Below are positions 34,405-46,543 of a DNA stretch of 64,000 nucleotides, in pieces (the first letter of the stretch is position 1; every line of letters begins with the position of its first letter). This DNA comes from Hordeum vulgare subsp. vulgare. Its lineage: Eukaryota; Streptophyta; Magnoliopsida; Poales; Poaceae. The notes under the pieces were generated by a model, which saw nothing but the letters and a program-made list of their open reading frames with translations, was not told the DNA's origin and made no database searches. The stretch spans positions 431,724,676 to 431,788,675 of the forward strand of contig NC_058521.1 of the NCBI RefSeq assembly GCF_904849725.1, in the 5' to 3' direction. A program made the translations under genes and the position numbers.

Positions 34405-34993
34405 ACTCTCCCTTCACCGTCGGATGCGGCCACGAAGGTGATTTCCCGCCAAGCCCCTCCGAACACGGGGGAGGAGGTGGTGATGGCCGAGGTAAACACT
34501 TAGGCCATCGAAGACCGGGAGGTCCTAGCTGAGGTTCATGCCTCGGTCACCGGGACCTAGGAGGCCGATTCCCTCTCAACGAGGGGAGAGGGGGAGCTGG
34601 ATTCGTCTGAGCTTCCTCCGGAGACACCTCCAAGGAGCTCTCCTCCTCTAGCGTCTTCACTGTTGCCTTCGACGTCACCTGTGACAGAATAGGCGACGAC
34701 TGAATGACCCACAAGGATGGAAGAGGCCCTATCCGGCGCTTCCATCACCAATGAATATCGCACCCTTATGGTTGAATTCTGCAAAGCATTCCGTCTGTTG
34801 ATAGAAGAATGAAGGGGGCCTTTAGTGGTTTACTGACAGGCTTTGAGGTAAATAGATTAACGCTTCTTTTTATTTATAAGGTTTTTATTTGCCTTATAGG
34901 TATGATATCCTCCCCGAGCCATGGGTGATTTGAAAATCTTGACCGTGGCTCGAAAGTACTTATTATGTTTCTGCAAAATTAGTTCGGGGACCC

Positions 34994-36534
34994 TGCTACG
35001 GCAACGAAAGTCCTTTCCCAGCAATGATGCGAGAAATCCTTCTGTCATCTCTTGAGCTTGCGTTGGTTTTTCCCTTGAAGAGGAAAGGGTGATGCAGCAC
35101 ATGAGCAGTAAGTATTTCCCTCAGTTTGAGAACCAAGGTATCAATCCAGTAGGAGAATCTCGTCAAGTCTAGAGTACCTGCACAAACACAAAAGAGCTGG
35201 CACCCAACGCTATAAAGGGGTTGTCAATCCCTTCAAGATTGATTGCAAAGTGAGATCTAAAGGTGGAAAGTGCAACGAAGAAAAAGAGTAAGGCTGAAAA
35301 TATGGTGTGGAGTAGACCCGGGGGCCATTGTGTTCACTAGAGGCTTCTCTCCAAATAGCAAGTATTACGGTGGGTGAACAAATTACTGTCGAGCAATTGA
35401 TAGAACCGCGCAAAGTCATAACGATATCTAAGGCAATGATCATACATATAGGCAGCACGTCCGAGACAAGTAGACCGATACTTTATGCATCTACTACTAT
35501 TACTCCACACATCGACCGCTATCCAGCATGCATCTAGTGTATTGAGTTCATGACGAACAGAGTAACGCCTTAAGCAAGATGACATGATGTAGAGAGATAA
35601 TCTCAAACCAATGATGAAAACCCCATCTTTTTACCCTTGATGGCAACAACATGATGCGTGCCTCGCTACCCCTTCTGTCACTGAGTGAGGTCACCGCATG
35701 GTATGAACCCAAAACCAAGCACTTCTCCCATTGCAAGAATCATAGATCTAGTTGGCCAAACAAAACCCACAACTCGAAGAGAATTACAAGGATATGAAAT
35801 CATGCATAAGAGAGATCAGAAGAAACTCAAATAAGATTCATAGCTAATCTGATCATAAATCAACAATTCATCGGATCTCGACAAACACACCGCAAAAGAA
35901 GATTACATCGGATAGATCTCCATGAAGATCATGGAGAACTTTGTATTGAAGATCCAAGAGAGAGAAGAAGCCATCTAGCTACTAGCTATGGACTCGTACG
36001 TCTATGGTGAACTACTCATGCATCATCGCAGAGGTCATGGTGTTGATGAAGAAGCCCTCCGTATACGAATCCCCCCTCCGGCAGGGCACCAGCACGTGCC
36101 CCAGATGGGATCTTGCAGCGACGGGAAAGTACTTTCGATGATCTCCTGATTTTTTCTCGGATTTTAAGGAATTTATATGCGAAAGTCCTAGGGAAAAGGG
36201 CGCCCAGGGGGCCCACAAGCCTGGGAGGCGCGGCCCCCTTGGCCGTGGCTAGGGGGCTTGTGGGGTCCGTGCAGGCCCCCTGCCCCGATTCTCCGGCTTC
36301 CCGATCTTTTTTTGTTTCAGGAAAAATCTTTTTGGCAATTTCGTTCCGTTTGGACTCCGTTCAAAATCCTCCTCTGAAAGGGGTAAAAGACATGGAAAAA
36401 ATAGGAACTAGCACTTGGCACTGAGTTAATAAGTTAGTCCCAAAAAATATATAAAAGGCATGCAAAACATCCAAAGTTTGACAATATAATAGCATGAAAC
36501 CATCAAAAATTATAGATACGTTGGAGACGTATCA
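34994..36534 (-). repeat. 3' LTR (1541 bp) of the minus-strand Gypsy
   Basis: On the minus strand it begins TGATACGTCTCCAACGTATC and ends GTTGCCGTAGCA. The same family start occurs in the LTRs at 41167, 45176, 46544 and 51829. Confidence 0.85.
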
Positions 36535-39219
36535 AGCATCCCCAAGCTTAACTCCTGCTCGTCCTCGAGTAGGGAAGTGATGAAGACCGAATTTTTGATG
36601 TGGAATGCTACCTAACATAGTTGTCCTTTGCAACTTCTTTCATGTGACATGAATGTTTAGATCCGTAAGATTCAAAACAATAGTTTGCTATTGACATGAA
36701 AACAATAATACTTCAAGCAAACTAGCAAGGTAATCATGAACTTTCAAAATAAAAAGGCCAAGGAAAGTTACCCCTACAAAATCATATAGTCTGGCTATGC
36801 TCCATCATGCTCACACAACTAATGTAAATCATGCACAACCCCGGTATTGGCCAAGTAATTGTTTTCGCACTCTTACTTTCTCAAAAAATTTATAACTATC
36901 ACGCAATACATGAGCGTGAGCCATGGATATATCACTATAGGTGGAATAGAGTGTGGTGGTGGTTGTGAGACAAAAAGGAGGAGATGGTCACATTGACTCG
37001 GCGTATCAAAGGGCTATGGAGATGCCCATTAATAGACATCAATGTGAATGAGTAGGGATTGCCATACAAGGCATGCACTAGAGCTGTAAGTATGTGAAAG
37101 CTCAAAAGGAGAACTAGTGGGTGTGCATCCAACTTGCTTGCTCACGAAGACCTAGGGAAATTTTGAGGAAGCCATCATTGGAATATACAAGCCAAGTTAT
37201 ATAATGAAGATTCCCACTAGCATATGGTGGTGACAAAGCAAGAAGCTCTCAATCATGAAGAACATGGTGCTATTGTGAAGCACAAGTGGGGAAAAAGATA
37301 GTAGCATTGTCCCTTCTCTCTTTCTCTCTTTTTTTTTATTTGGGCTCTTGGGCCTCTTTTTTCTCCTTTCTCTTTTTTTTATTTGGGCACTTTGGCCTCT
37401 TTTTTATTTATTTCCTCACATGGGACAATGCCCTAATAATGATGATCATCACACTTTTATTTACTCACAACTCAAAGCTTAGAAATGACTCTATAGGAAA
37501 TGCCTCTGGTAGTGTACCGGGATGTGCAACGATCTAGCTTGGCGTATGACATTGAAACATCTCGCTAGCTATCTTACGATCATGCAATGGAAATATGAGA
37601 GTGACGGCACAAGTCATGAGATGGAATGGTGGGAGTTGCATGGCAATATACGTCGGAATGGCTATGAAAATGCCATAGTAGGTAGGTATGGTGGCTGGTT
37701 TGAGGAAGGCATATGGTGGGTTTGTGTACCGGCGAAAGTTGCACGGCACTAGAGAGTCTAGCAATGGTGGAAGGTGAAAGTGCATCTATACCATGGACTT
37801 ACATTATTCATGAAGAACCCACATACTTGTTGCAATTTTTTTTATTACTAATCAAAACAAAGTGCTAAACGCATACTCCTAGGGGAAGGGTTGGTAGGTG
37901 TTAACCATCGCGCGATCCCGACCTCAACACAAAGGATGACAATCAATAGATAAATTATGCTTCGACTTCCTAACATAGCGGTTCACCATACGTGCATGCT
38001 ACGGGAATCACTGACTTCAACACAAGTATTTCTAGATCCACAATACCCTACTAACATAGCTCTTAATATTACCAAATCCACGTATCAAAACTAATTGAGA
38101 GGAATCAAGACATCTCTTTCTACTCAATGCACATGAAGATGGGGGTTTTTGTATCCTCTTTGGATACCTATCACCTTTGGGACTACTTTCATAGCATAAG
38201 CCAACTACCAAGTCACGCACCGCCGTGCTCTAAAATATCTAAGTGAAGCACATAGAGCAAAATTATCTAGCTCAAAAGATATAAGTGAAGCACTATGAGC
38301 ATTCTAGCAAAATCATGATGAGTGCATGTCTCTCTCTCTCAAAAAGGTGTGCAGCAAGGATGATTGTGACAAAAAAAAAGACTCCTACGATACAAGACGC
38401 TCCAAGCAAAAAAAATATCATGTGGTGAATAAAAATATAGCTCCAAGTAATGTTACCGATGGATTGAAGACGAAAGAGGGGATGCCTTCCCGGGGCATCC
38501 CTGAGCTTAGGCTTTTTGGTGTCCTTGAATTTGGCTTGGGATGCCTTGGGCATCCCCAAGATTGGGCTCTTTCCACTCCTTATCTCTTTGTCCATGAGAA
38601 CATCACCAAAAACTTGAAAACTTCACAACACAAAACTTAAACAGAAACCCGTGATAACATTAGCACAAGAAAACAAACTACGTACAACCTCTTTATGTAC
38701 TGTAGAAATCTTGATTTCTATTTCTATTGGTGTTGGGATACTGTATTCTAACTTTTCCATGGCTAGTACCCCCCAATACTATCCATAGTTTCATCAAAAC
38801 AAGCAACCAACTCAACAAAAACAGAATCTGTCAAAAACAGACCAGTCTGTAGCAATCTGTATACTTCGTATACTTATGGTACCTCAAAAATTCTGAAACA
38901 TTACGAATGCCTGGGAAAAAAGCATATAAACCAGCAGCAAAAAGAATCAACTCAAAAGCTCTTTCTGACCAAAAATGAAAAATCATCTCGTGAGCAAACA
39001 GTTTCTGTCTTTTTCCAGCAGGATGAAACAACCATTACCAAGACTAGTCATAAAGGTTTTGCTTCGCTCAAACGCAAAAAGAAACACAAAAAACACAATC
39101 ACAACAGAATTATGATGGTGTGGATGCAACAAAACAGAAAGAAAAAGATAAATTCATTGGGTTGCCTCGCAACAAGCGCTATTATTTAACGCCCTTAGCT
39201 AGGCATAAAAGCGATAGAA
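36535..39219 (-). other. non-coding 3' part of the internal domain
   Basis: About 2.7 kb without a convincing gene. It is similar, in the opposite orientation, to 49126-51828 of the plus-strand Gypsy (for example the block around ACAGATTCTGTTTTTG and ACTATGGATAGTAT), so it is a conserved non-coding section of this family. It contains T-rich runs (about 37325-37390). Confidence 0.6.
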
Positions 39220-39921
39220 TCACGTATCGTCGTCTTTGGTGCTCAAACCATAAGTAGCGTGATCACTTATCATCTTAAGGTTTTCATCTTTCTTGCTAGA
39301 TGATTCACCACTATTTTTGGGAACAAAATCAGACTTGGTGACCTTATTGTGGGCAAAGTTTGGAGTATTCTGCACAGCAGCAAAAGCGGAACCCAAGTTG
39401 GTTATAACGCCCTCTAGTTTGCCAATCCTAGCGGAATCATGACCGATTTTTTCGTTAACTGTGGGTTCCTTCTCCTTTAAATTTTTCAAAATCATTCGGA
39501 CCTTGGATCCGTACTGAGTGATTTGATTATGGATCTTTATATCCAAATTCTCAATGAGTTCTATCGTAGCAACTTTATTTTCAATGACGTCCAGCCTACG
39601 CATCACATGTTCCAGAGTTAAGGTAGTTCCATTAACCATGAGTGGGGGTGAGCCTACCAAATTTATTACAGCTCCGTAAGAATCAATGGTATGGCGACCT
39701 AAGAAATTTCCACCTACGATGGTGTCAAGGATATACCTATTCCAAGGAGAAACACCCACATAAAAACTACGAAGCAGGACGGTAGTGGATTGCTTATGAA
39801 TAGATCTACTCTCAGCATTGCAAATCCTATACCAAGCGTCCTTTAAATTTTCTTCCTCAATTTGTTTTAAATTTAGAACTTCGCTCTCGGGAGTATCGTT
39901 CGAAGTGGTGGATCTAGCCAT
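39220..39921 (-). CDS. gag-like protein of the non-autonomous Gypsy (233 aa)
   Basis: An intact frame. I chose the ATG at 39921 (MARSTTSNDTPESEVLNLKQ) because the upstream in-frame extension to 40092 is a leader-like hydrophobic translation of the CTTTTTCGTTTGCC repeat. The N-terminal third resembles the start of Gypsy/Athila-type gag (LKDAWYRICNAESRS, LLRSFYVGVSPWNRYILDT, GGNFLGRHTIDSY). The middle is helical (HVMRRLDVIENKVATIELIE) and the end is lysine- and serine-rich. There is no zinc knuckle, and the length is well below a full gag. It might take part in particle assembly with a partner element's gag, but this is inference. Confidence 0.6.
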   Translation of the reverse strand: MARSTTSNDTPESEVLNLKQIEEENLKDAWYRICNAESRSIHKQSTTVLLRSFYVGVSPWNRYILDTIVGGNFLGRHTIDSYGAVINLVGSPPLMVNGTTLTLEHVMRRLDVIENKVATIELIENLDIKIHNQITQYGSKVRMILKNLKEKEPTVNEKIGHDSARIGKLEGVITNLGSAFAAVQNTPNFAHNKVTKSDFVPKNSGESSSKKDENLKMISDHATYGLSTKDDDT

Positions 39922-40120
39922 GAGGACAGGTAGACTATCCCACACAAACGAACATAAAACAAGCGAGAGAAAAGGGCAAACGAAAAGGCGAACGAAAAAG
40001 GCAAACGAAAAAGGCAAATTTGTGAAGTCGGGGAGAGGAAAACGAGAGGCAACTGGCAAACAAAGTAAATGCAAGAGATGAGTTTGCGACACTTACTTGG
40101 ATGACTTCTTGACTTGATCC

Positions 40121-40138
40121 TCCTCGGCAACGGCGCCA
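40121..40138 (-). promoter_or_regulatory. primer binding site of the minus-strand Gypsy
   Basis: On the minus strand TGGCGCCGTTGCCGAGGA lies ten bases after the 5' LTR. The counterpart in the plus-strand Gypsy (48170-48187) reads TGGCGCCATTGCCGGGGA. The tRNA used is not identified. Confidence 0.6.
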
Positions 40139-40148
40139 GAAATTCTTC

Positions 40149-43100
40149 TGCTACAGCAACAAAAGTCCTTTCCCGGCAATGATGCCAGAAATCCTTCTGT
40201 CGTCTCTTGAGCTTGCGTTGGTTTTTCCCTTGAAGAGGAAAGGGTGATGCAGCACAGGAGCAGTAAGTATTTCCCTCAGTTTGAGAACCAAGGTATCAAT
40301 CCAGTAGGAGAATCCCGTCAAGTCGGGAGTACCTACGCAAACACAAAAGAGCTTGCACCCAACGCTATAAAGGGGTTGTCAATCCCTTCAAGATCGATTG
40401 CAAAGTGAGATCTAAAGGCGGAAAGTGCAATGAAGAAAAAGAGTAAGGCTGAAAATATGGCGTGGAGTAGACCCGGGGGCCATAGTGTTCACTAGATGCT
40501 TCTCTCAAAACAACAAGTATTGCGGTGGGTGAACAAATTACTGTCGAGCAATTGATAGAACCGCGCAAAGTCATGACGATATCTAAGGCAATGATCATAC
40601 ATATAGGCATCACGTCCGAGACAAGTAGACCGATACTTTCTGCATCTACTACTATTACTCCACACATCGACCGCTATGCAGCATGCATCTAGTGTATTGA
40701 GTTCATGACGAACAGAGTAACGCCTTAAGCAACATGACATGATGTAGAGGGATAATCTCAAACCAATGATGAAAACCCCATCTTTTTACCCTTGATGGCA
40801 ACAACATGATGCGTGCCTTGCTATCCCTTCTGTCACTGGGTGAGGTCACCGCATGGTATGAACCCAAAACCAAGCACTTCTCCCATTGCAAGAATCATAG
40901 ATCTAGTTGGCCAAACAAAACCCACAACTCGAAGAGAATTACAAGGATATGCAATAATGCATAAGAGAGATCAGAAGAAACTCAAATAAGATTCATAGAT
41001 AATCTGATCATAAATCCACAATTCATGGGATCTCGACAAACACACCGCAAAAGAAGATTACATCGGATAGATCTCCATGAAGATCATGGAGAACTTTGTA
41101 TTGAAGATCCAAGAGAGAGAAGGAGCCATCTAGCTACTAGCTATGGACCCGTAGGTCTATGGTGAATGATACGTCTCAAACGTATCTATATTTTTTGATG
41201 GTTTCACGCTGTTATCTTGCCTTCTTTGTATGTTTTATGTACCTTCTTATATCTTTTTGGGACTAACTTATCAATTCAGTGCCAAGTGCCACTTCCTGTC
41301 TTTTCTGTGTTTTTGACTCTTTTCAGATCTGATTTTGGAACGGAGTCCAAATGGAAGAAAAACCCCGAAATGATTTTTTCCCGAACGGAAGAAATCCAGG
41401 GGGCTTTTGGGCCAAGCCAAGTGGGCTCCAGGGAGCCCACAAGCCCCCACTCCGCCACCAGGGGGGAGGCGGCGGTGGGCAGGCTTGTGGCCTCCCTAGC
41501 CGCCCCCTGACCTAGGTCATTGGCCTATAAATTCCCAAATATTGTGCAAAAAATCAGGGGAGCCTCGAAAATACTTTTCCACCGCCGCAAGCTTCCGTTT
41601 CCGTGAGATCTCATCTGGAGACCCTTCCCGGCACCCTGCCGGAGGGGACTTTGGAGTTGGAGGGCTTCTTCATCACCATCATCGCCCCTCCAATGAATCG
41701 TGAGTAGTTCACTTCAGACCTACGGGTCCGTAGTTAGTAGCTAGATGGCTTCTTCTCTCTCTTGGATCTTCAATACAAATTTATCCATGATCTTCATGGA
41801 GATCTATCCGATGTAATCTTCTTTGGCGGTGTGTTTGTCGAGATCCGATGAATTGTGGACTTGTGATCAGATTATCTATGATATATATTTGAGTCTTTGC
41901 TGATTTCTTATATGCATGATTTGATATCCTTGTAAGTCTCTCGAAGTCTTGGGTTTTTTTTGGCCAACTAGATCTATGGTTCTTGCAATGGGAGAAGTGC
42001 TTGGTTTTGGGTTCTGCCATGTGGTGACCTTTCCCAGTGACAGTAGGGGCAGCAAGGCACACATCAAGCAGTTGCCATCAAGGGTAAAAAGATGGGGGTT
42101 TTATCATTGGTTTGAGATTATCCCTCTACATCATGTCATCTTGCTTAAGGCGTTACTCTGTTCTTATGGACTTAATACACTAGATGCATGCTGGATAGCG
42201 GTCGACGTGTGGAGTAATAGTAGTAGATGCAGAAAGTATCGGTCTACTTGTTTCGGACGTGATGCTTATAGAAATAATCATTGCATAGATATCGTCACGA
42301 CTCTGCACAGTTCTATTAAATGCTCGACAGTAATTTGTTCACCCACCGTCTACTTGCTTTCATGAGAGAAGCCACCAGTAAACACTACGGCCCCCGGGTC
42401 TATTCACATCCATCGTTTACATCTCCGCTTTTACTTTGCTTTGTTACTTTGTTGCTTTCAGTTCTCACTTGGCAAACAATCTATAAGGGATTGACAACCC
42501 CTTCATAGCATTGGCTGCAAGCTTTTGTGTTTGTGCAGGATCTTGAGATACTCTTCCACCGGATTGATACCTTGGTTCTCAAACTGAGGGAAATACTTAC
42601 CGTTGTTGTGCTACATCACCCTTTCTGCTTCGAGGGAACACCAACGCGAGGCTCCAAGGCCACGGGGGAAATCCTTTGCATACTTGCCTAGGAAGTCCCT
42701 TAAGGCGTAGCCGTAGCTGAAGGATTCCTAGTGCCGTCGACACAACTATTTCTCGCGCCATTGCAAGGGATACACAGCAAACATCAGTGTACTACTCACG
42801 CATCATCGGAGAGGTCATGATGTTGATGAAGAAGCCCTCCGTATCCGAACCCCCCCTCCGGCAGGGCACCAGAACATGCCCAGATGGGATCTTGCGGAGA
42901 CAGAAGCTTGCGGCGGCGAAAAAGTACTTTCGATGATCTCCTGATTTGTTCTTGGATTTTTGGGGATTTATAGGCGAAAGTCCTAGGGCAGAGGTGGCCC
43001 AGGGAGCCCACAAACCAGGGAGGCGCGGGCCCCCTGGTCGCGGCTAGGGGGCTTGTGGGGTCCCTGCAGGCCCCCTGCCTTGATTCTCCGGCTTCCCGAT

Positions 43101-43327
43101 CTTTTTCTGTTTCGGAAAAAACTTTTTGGCAGTTTCGTTCCATTTGGACTCCGTTCAAAATCCACCTCTGAAAGGGGTCAAAAGCATGGAAAAAATAGGA
43201 ACTAGCACTTGGCACTGATTTAATAAGTTAGTCCCAAAAATATATAAAAGGCATGCAAAACATCCAAAGTTTGACAAGATAATAGCATGAAGCCATCAAA
43301 AATTATAGATACGTTGGAGACGTATTA
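40149..43327 (-). repeat. 5' LTR of the minus-strand Gypsy, split by a solo LTR
   Basis: Parts 40149-41166 and 42792-43327 join into an LTR of 1554 bp matching 34994-36534. The outer end is GTATTA instead of GTATCA, a single change at the terminal CA/TG. Confidence 0.85.
41167..42786 (+). mobile_element. solo LTR (1620 bp) of a related Gypsy, target duplication GTGAA/GTGTA
   Basis: Begins TGATACGTCTCAAACGTATC and ends ACAGCAAACATCA. GTGAA (41162-41166) and GTGTA (42787-42791) flank it, a 5-bp duplication with one later change; the unoccupied site in the sister LTR (about 36010) reads GTGAACTACTC. No internal domain, so a solo LTR. Confidence 0.85.
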
Positions 43328-44498
43328 GACCCATGAACTATGACAGCTCAATTGGGTACTTCGGCCAAATAATGCAATCGAGTTGCCGTGGATGCTTTTA
43401 AAATCCTATCCGGTTTTTGCAGGCCTCGACCTCGGTTGTGGCTACTAATGCCCTTGAACTAGCCAAACTAAACCGGAAACTCCAGGTTTGTGATGAGGAA
43501 CTTAGCCGACTTAATAGTCGGCTAAAGGAGAAGCAAGGTAGGCTTAATGCATGCCACTAAGACTTTTGTAGTACTTGAATAGTTTTAGTACTCTCTGTCT
43601 TTTATACATGACATCGTGATTTCGATTGTGTCAGCAGCCATGGACTTGGAGTTGGAGAGAATCTAGGCCGAATTGGAGAAGGCCAAGTAGGAGGCTGCCG
43701 CTCATTAGTTGGTGGCGGAGAAAACTGCCGTCGAGCTAGACTCGCTGAAGATCGAGAGCGGCTAGCAGAAGGCTAGAGTGACCGATGTCCAGCATGAGCA
43801 GAAAGATGCGAGTGCTAAAAATGAGGCCTTGGGACAAAAGTTCGAGGAACAGGCGACCGAGCTCTCCAAGGCGTCCTCCACGCTCAAATCGGAGCGAGTA
43901 TAGAGGCGCTTCTTCGAAGAAGAAGTGCGCCAAGTCAAGAAGATTGCGGATGGTAAGCCATACTTACTGCAAAGTGCCTTTGGTGGAAACAAGTCTGTCT
44001 TTCTTACACGTCTATGGCATTCCCCGGGCGCCTTTACGGACCTCCCGCAGAGTGAGCAGACGTGTCCAAGAACTACGCGGTCCACGACGCGGACGCCAAG
44101 CAGAGGCTTTTCTGGGCGCAGTTTGAAGCTCCCGAGGCCAACCCCCTTATTGTTAATCAAATGAAGCAGCTTATGGAGCTGTGCAGGATGGCGGAGCCTG
44201 CCATGAAGGACCTGTGCATCTGACTATGGCCTACTGAGCCTCAGCCGAGTAGTTACTTTGGCTTAGTGCAAATTTGTGTAATGACGTGCCTCAGCTTAAG
44301 GTACTGAAGCGTGACGGAGCTCATATGGACTTTGCGAGAACCATGATGCACTGGCTAGGAGTGAAGCCCATGACAATGGTAGCTGCGCCTCCGACTCCCG
44401 GGAAGGAGTATCGACGACCAGAGCTTTATTTCTCTACTGCGACGGAGGGTGCTCGGGCGATCGAAGCCCAATGTCCCAAAGATGTAATTTACGAGTAG

Positions 44499-45175
44499 GG
44501 ATATAGTAGCGTGCCTTGGAACAATATGATATTATTAAACTTGTCCCGATGTAATGCACTTTTGAATTATTTTTTGACTCTCGTTTTGGTCGTTTAATCT
44601 GAAAGTTTCCAGTCGTCGGCTTCAGCCCCCCATGTAGAGACTACAAAGGCTATTTCGAGATCCGCACTATAACCCTTAGCCGATGTATCGATGCTCGAAG
44701 GCGATATTGTGTGAAGGAAACAAGGCAATATGACTATTAGGCTTTAGTGCTTTCACTTAGACTTAGGAGAGTTAATGCGGGGGCTAGCTCCCAGTTTTTT
44801 CTGGTAGTCGGATGGACCAAAATTTTCAAATAATAACCACCAGGTTTGCAAAAGTACTAACCTCTCTGTATAACACGGAATAAAACCTCCATGGGTCTTT
44901 TGTTTTTAACTCAGATTGCACACTGATTCTCGCTTATTATGACAACCAGTTTCCGGCTTTCTCCACTGAGGTATTTTTACCACGCTAGTTGGGAATACAA
45001 TCATAGTGGTCCTCCCTTTACCCCTTTAGTCAAACTAGCGGAACATAAGGGGGTAAGCATAGGAGCAGGGCAACCCAACTATTGACCCAAGTCATAATTC
45101 AGAACTGATGCATATAAAGCAATATCCAAGAAACCGAACACTAAGAAAGGAAGTGACGGGATAGTGCTTGGGGCG
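44499..45175. other. host Gypsy sequence downstream of the antisense ORF
   Basis: Would be the 3' untranslated region of the plus-strand antisense ORF and the junction towards gag-pol of the minus strand. No gene seen. Ends with GGGCG, the target of the solo LTR. Confidence 0.4.
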
Positions 45176-46543
45176 TGATACGTCTCCAACGTATCTATAA
45201 TTTTTTATTTTTCCATGCTATTATATTATATGTTTTGGATGTTTAATATGCATTAATATGCTATTTTATATTATTTTGGGGACTTTGCTATTAATCTAGA
45301 GCCTAGTGCTAGTTTATATTTTTCCAGGTTTTTGAATATTGCAGATAAGGAATATTAAACGGAGTCCAAACGAAATAAAATATCCGGAAATATTTTTTCT
45401 GGACCAGAAGACACACAACAGACTTGGAGTAGGGGGCAAGGAAGTTGCAGCGAGGCCACAAGCCTGCAGGGCGCGCCCTGGGGGTGTTCGCGCCCACTGG
45501 CTTGTGGCCCCCCTGAAGGTCTCATAACCCTAATTCTTGGCCTATAAATTCCCAAATATTCCAAAAACGTCAAAAAGAGCAACCAGAATACTTTTACACC
45601 GCTGTGAGCCTCTGTTCCCGAGAGATCCAATCTGGGAGCCTTTTATGGTAATTTGCCAGAGAGGAAACTGATCACGGAGGGCATCTACATCAACTCCATT
45701 GCCCATCCGATGATGTCTGAGTAGTTCATCACAGACCTACGGGTCCATAGCTAGTAGCTAGATGGCTTATTCTCTCTCTTTGATCTTCAATACCATGTTC
45801 TTCATGATCTTCATGGAGATCTATCCGATGTAATACTCTTTTGCGGTGTGTTTGTCGAGATCCGAAGAATTGTTAGTTTATGTTAAGATTATTCATGAAT
45901 ATTATTTGAGTCTCTTGTGAATTCTTATATGCATGATTTCATATCTTTGCAAGTCTCTTCGAATTATTTGTTTGGTTTGGCCAACTAGATTGGTAATTCT
46001 TGCAATGGGAGAAGTGCTTAGTTTTGGGTTCAATCTTGCGGTGTCCTCACCCAGTGATAGAAGGGGTAGCGAGGCACGTATTGTATTATTGCCATCAAGG
46101 GTAAAAAGATGGGGTTTTCATCATATTACTTGGGTTTATCCCTCCACATCATGTCATCTTACTTAATGCGTTAGTCTGTTCTTCATGAACTTAATACTCT
46201 AGATGCACGCATGAGTCGATCGATGTGTGGATTAATAGTAGTAGATGCAAAATCGTTTCGGTCTACTTGATACAGCCGTGATGCCTATATGCATAATCAT
46301 TGCCTTGGATATCTTCAGGATTATTTGCTTTTCTATCAATTGCTCGAGAGTAATTTGTTCACCCACCGTATTATTTTCCTTTATGAGAGAAGCCTCTAGT
46401 GAAACCTATGGGCCCATGTCTATTTTCCATATCATATTTTCACATCTATAAACCAAAAATACCAAAAACACTTTGTTGCAATTTATTTACTTTAGTTTTA
46501 CTTCCACATTTATCAATATTTTATATCTATCTCTATCAGATCT

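Larger units (their letters stand above)
34994..43327 (-). mobile_element. non-autonomous Gypsy (Sabrina/WHAM-like), minus strand, target duplication GACCC
   Basis: GACCC at 34989-34993 and at 43328-43332 bounds an element whose 3' LTR is on the left (34994-36534) and 5' LTR on the right (40149-43327, interrupted). The primer site (40121-40138, minus TGGCGCCGTTGCCGAGGA) and polypurine tract (36535-36549, minus AAGCTTGGGGATGCT) are in the proper places. The 3.6-kb internal domain encodes only a gag-like protein; no protease, RT or integrase is seen. It would need enzymes from a related element. Confidence 0.85.
34405..44498 (+). pseudogene. antisense additional ORF of the Fatima-like Gypsy, C-terminal half, split by nested elements
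   Basis: Relic of the same kind of protein as the minus-strand ORF at 1-2880. Pieces: 34711-34806 (RMEEALSGASITNEYRTLMV); an exon at 43423-43537 flanked by TTTTTGCAG and GTAGGC (ALELAKLNRKLQVCDEEL); a coiled-coil exon at about 43638-43952 ending at a GTAAGC donor; a further exon after CCTCCCGCAG near 44050; and a C-terminal block at about 44274-44498 (FARTMMHWLGVKPMTM, then IEAQCPKDVIYE). The coiled-coil exon has five in-frame TAG stops at 43664, 43688, 43706, 43763 and 43901. The N-terminal half is missing to the left of 34405. The role of this protein is unknown. Confidence 0.6.

Noticed and set aside
36113..36424. 103-codon plus-strand frame
   Set aside because: Lies antisense within a Gypsy LTR and has no match to the families seen here.
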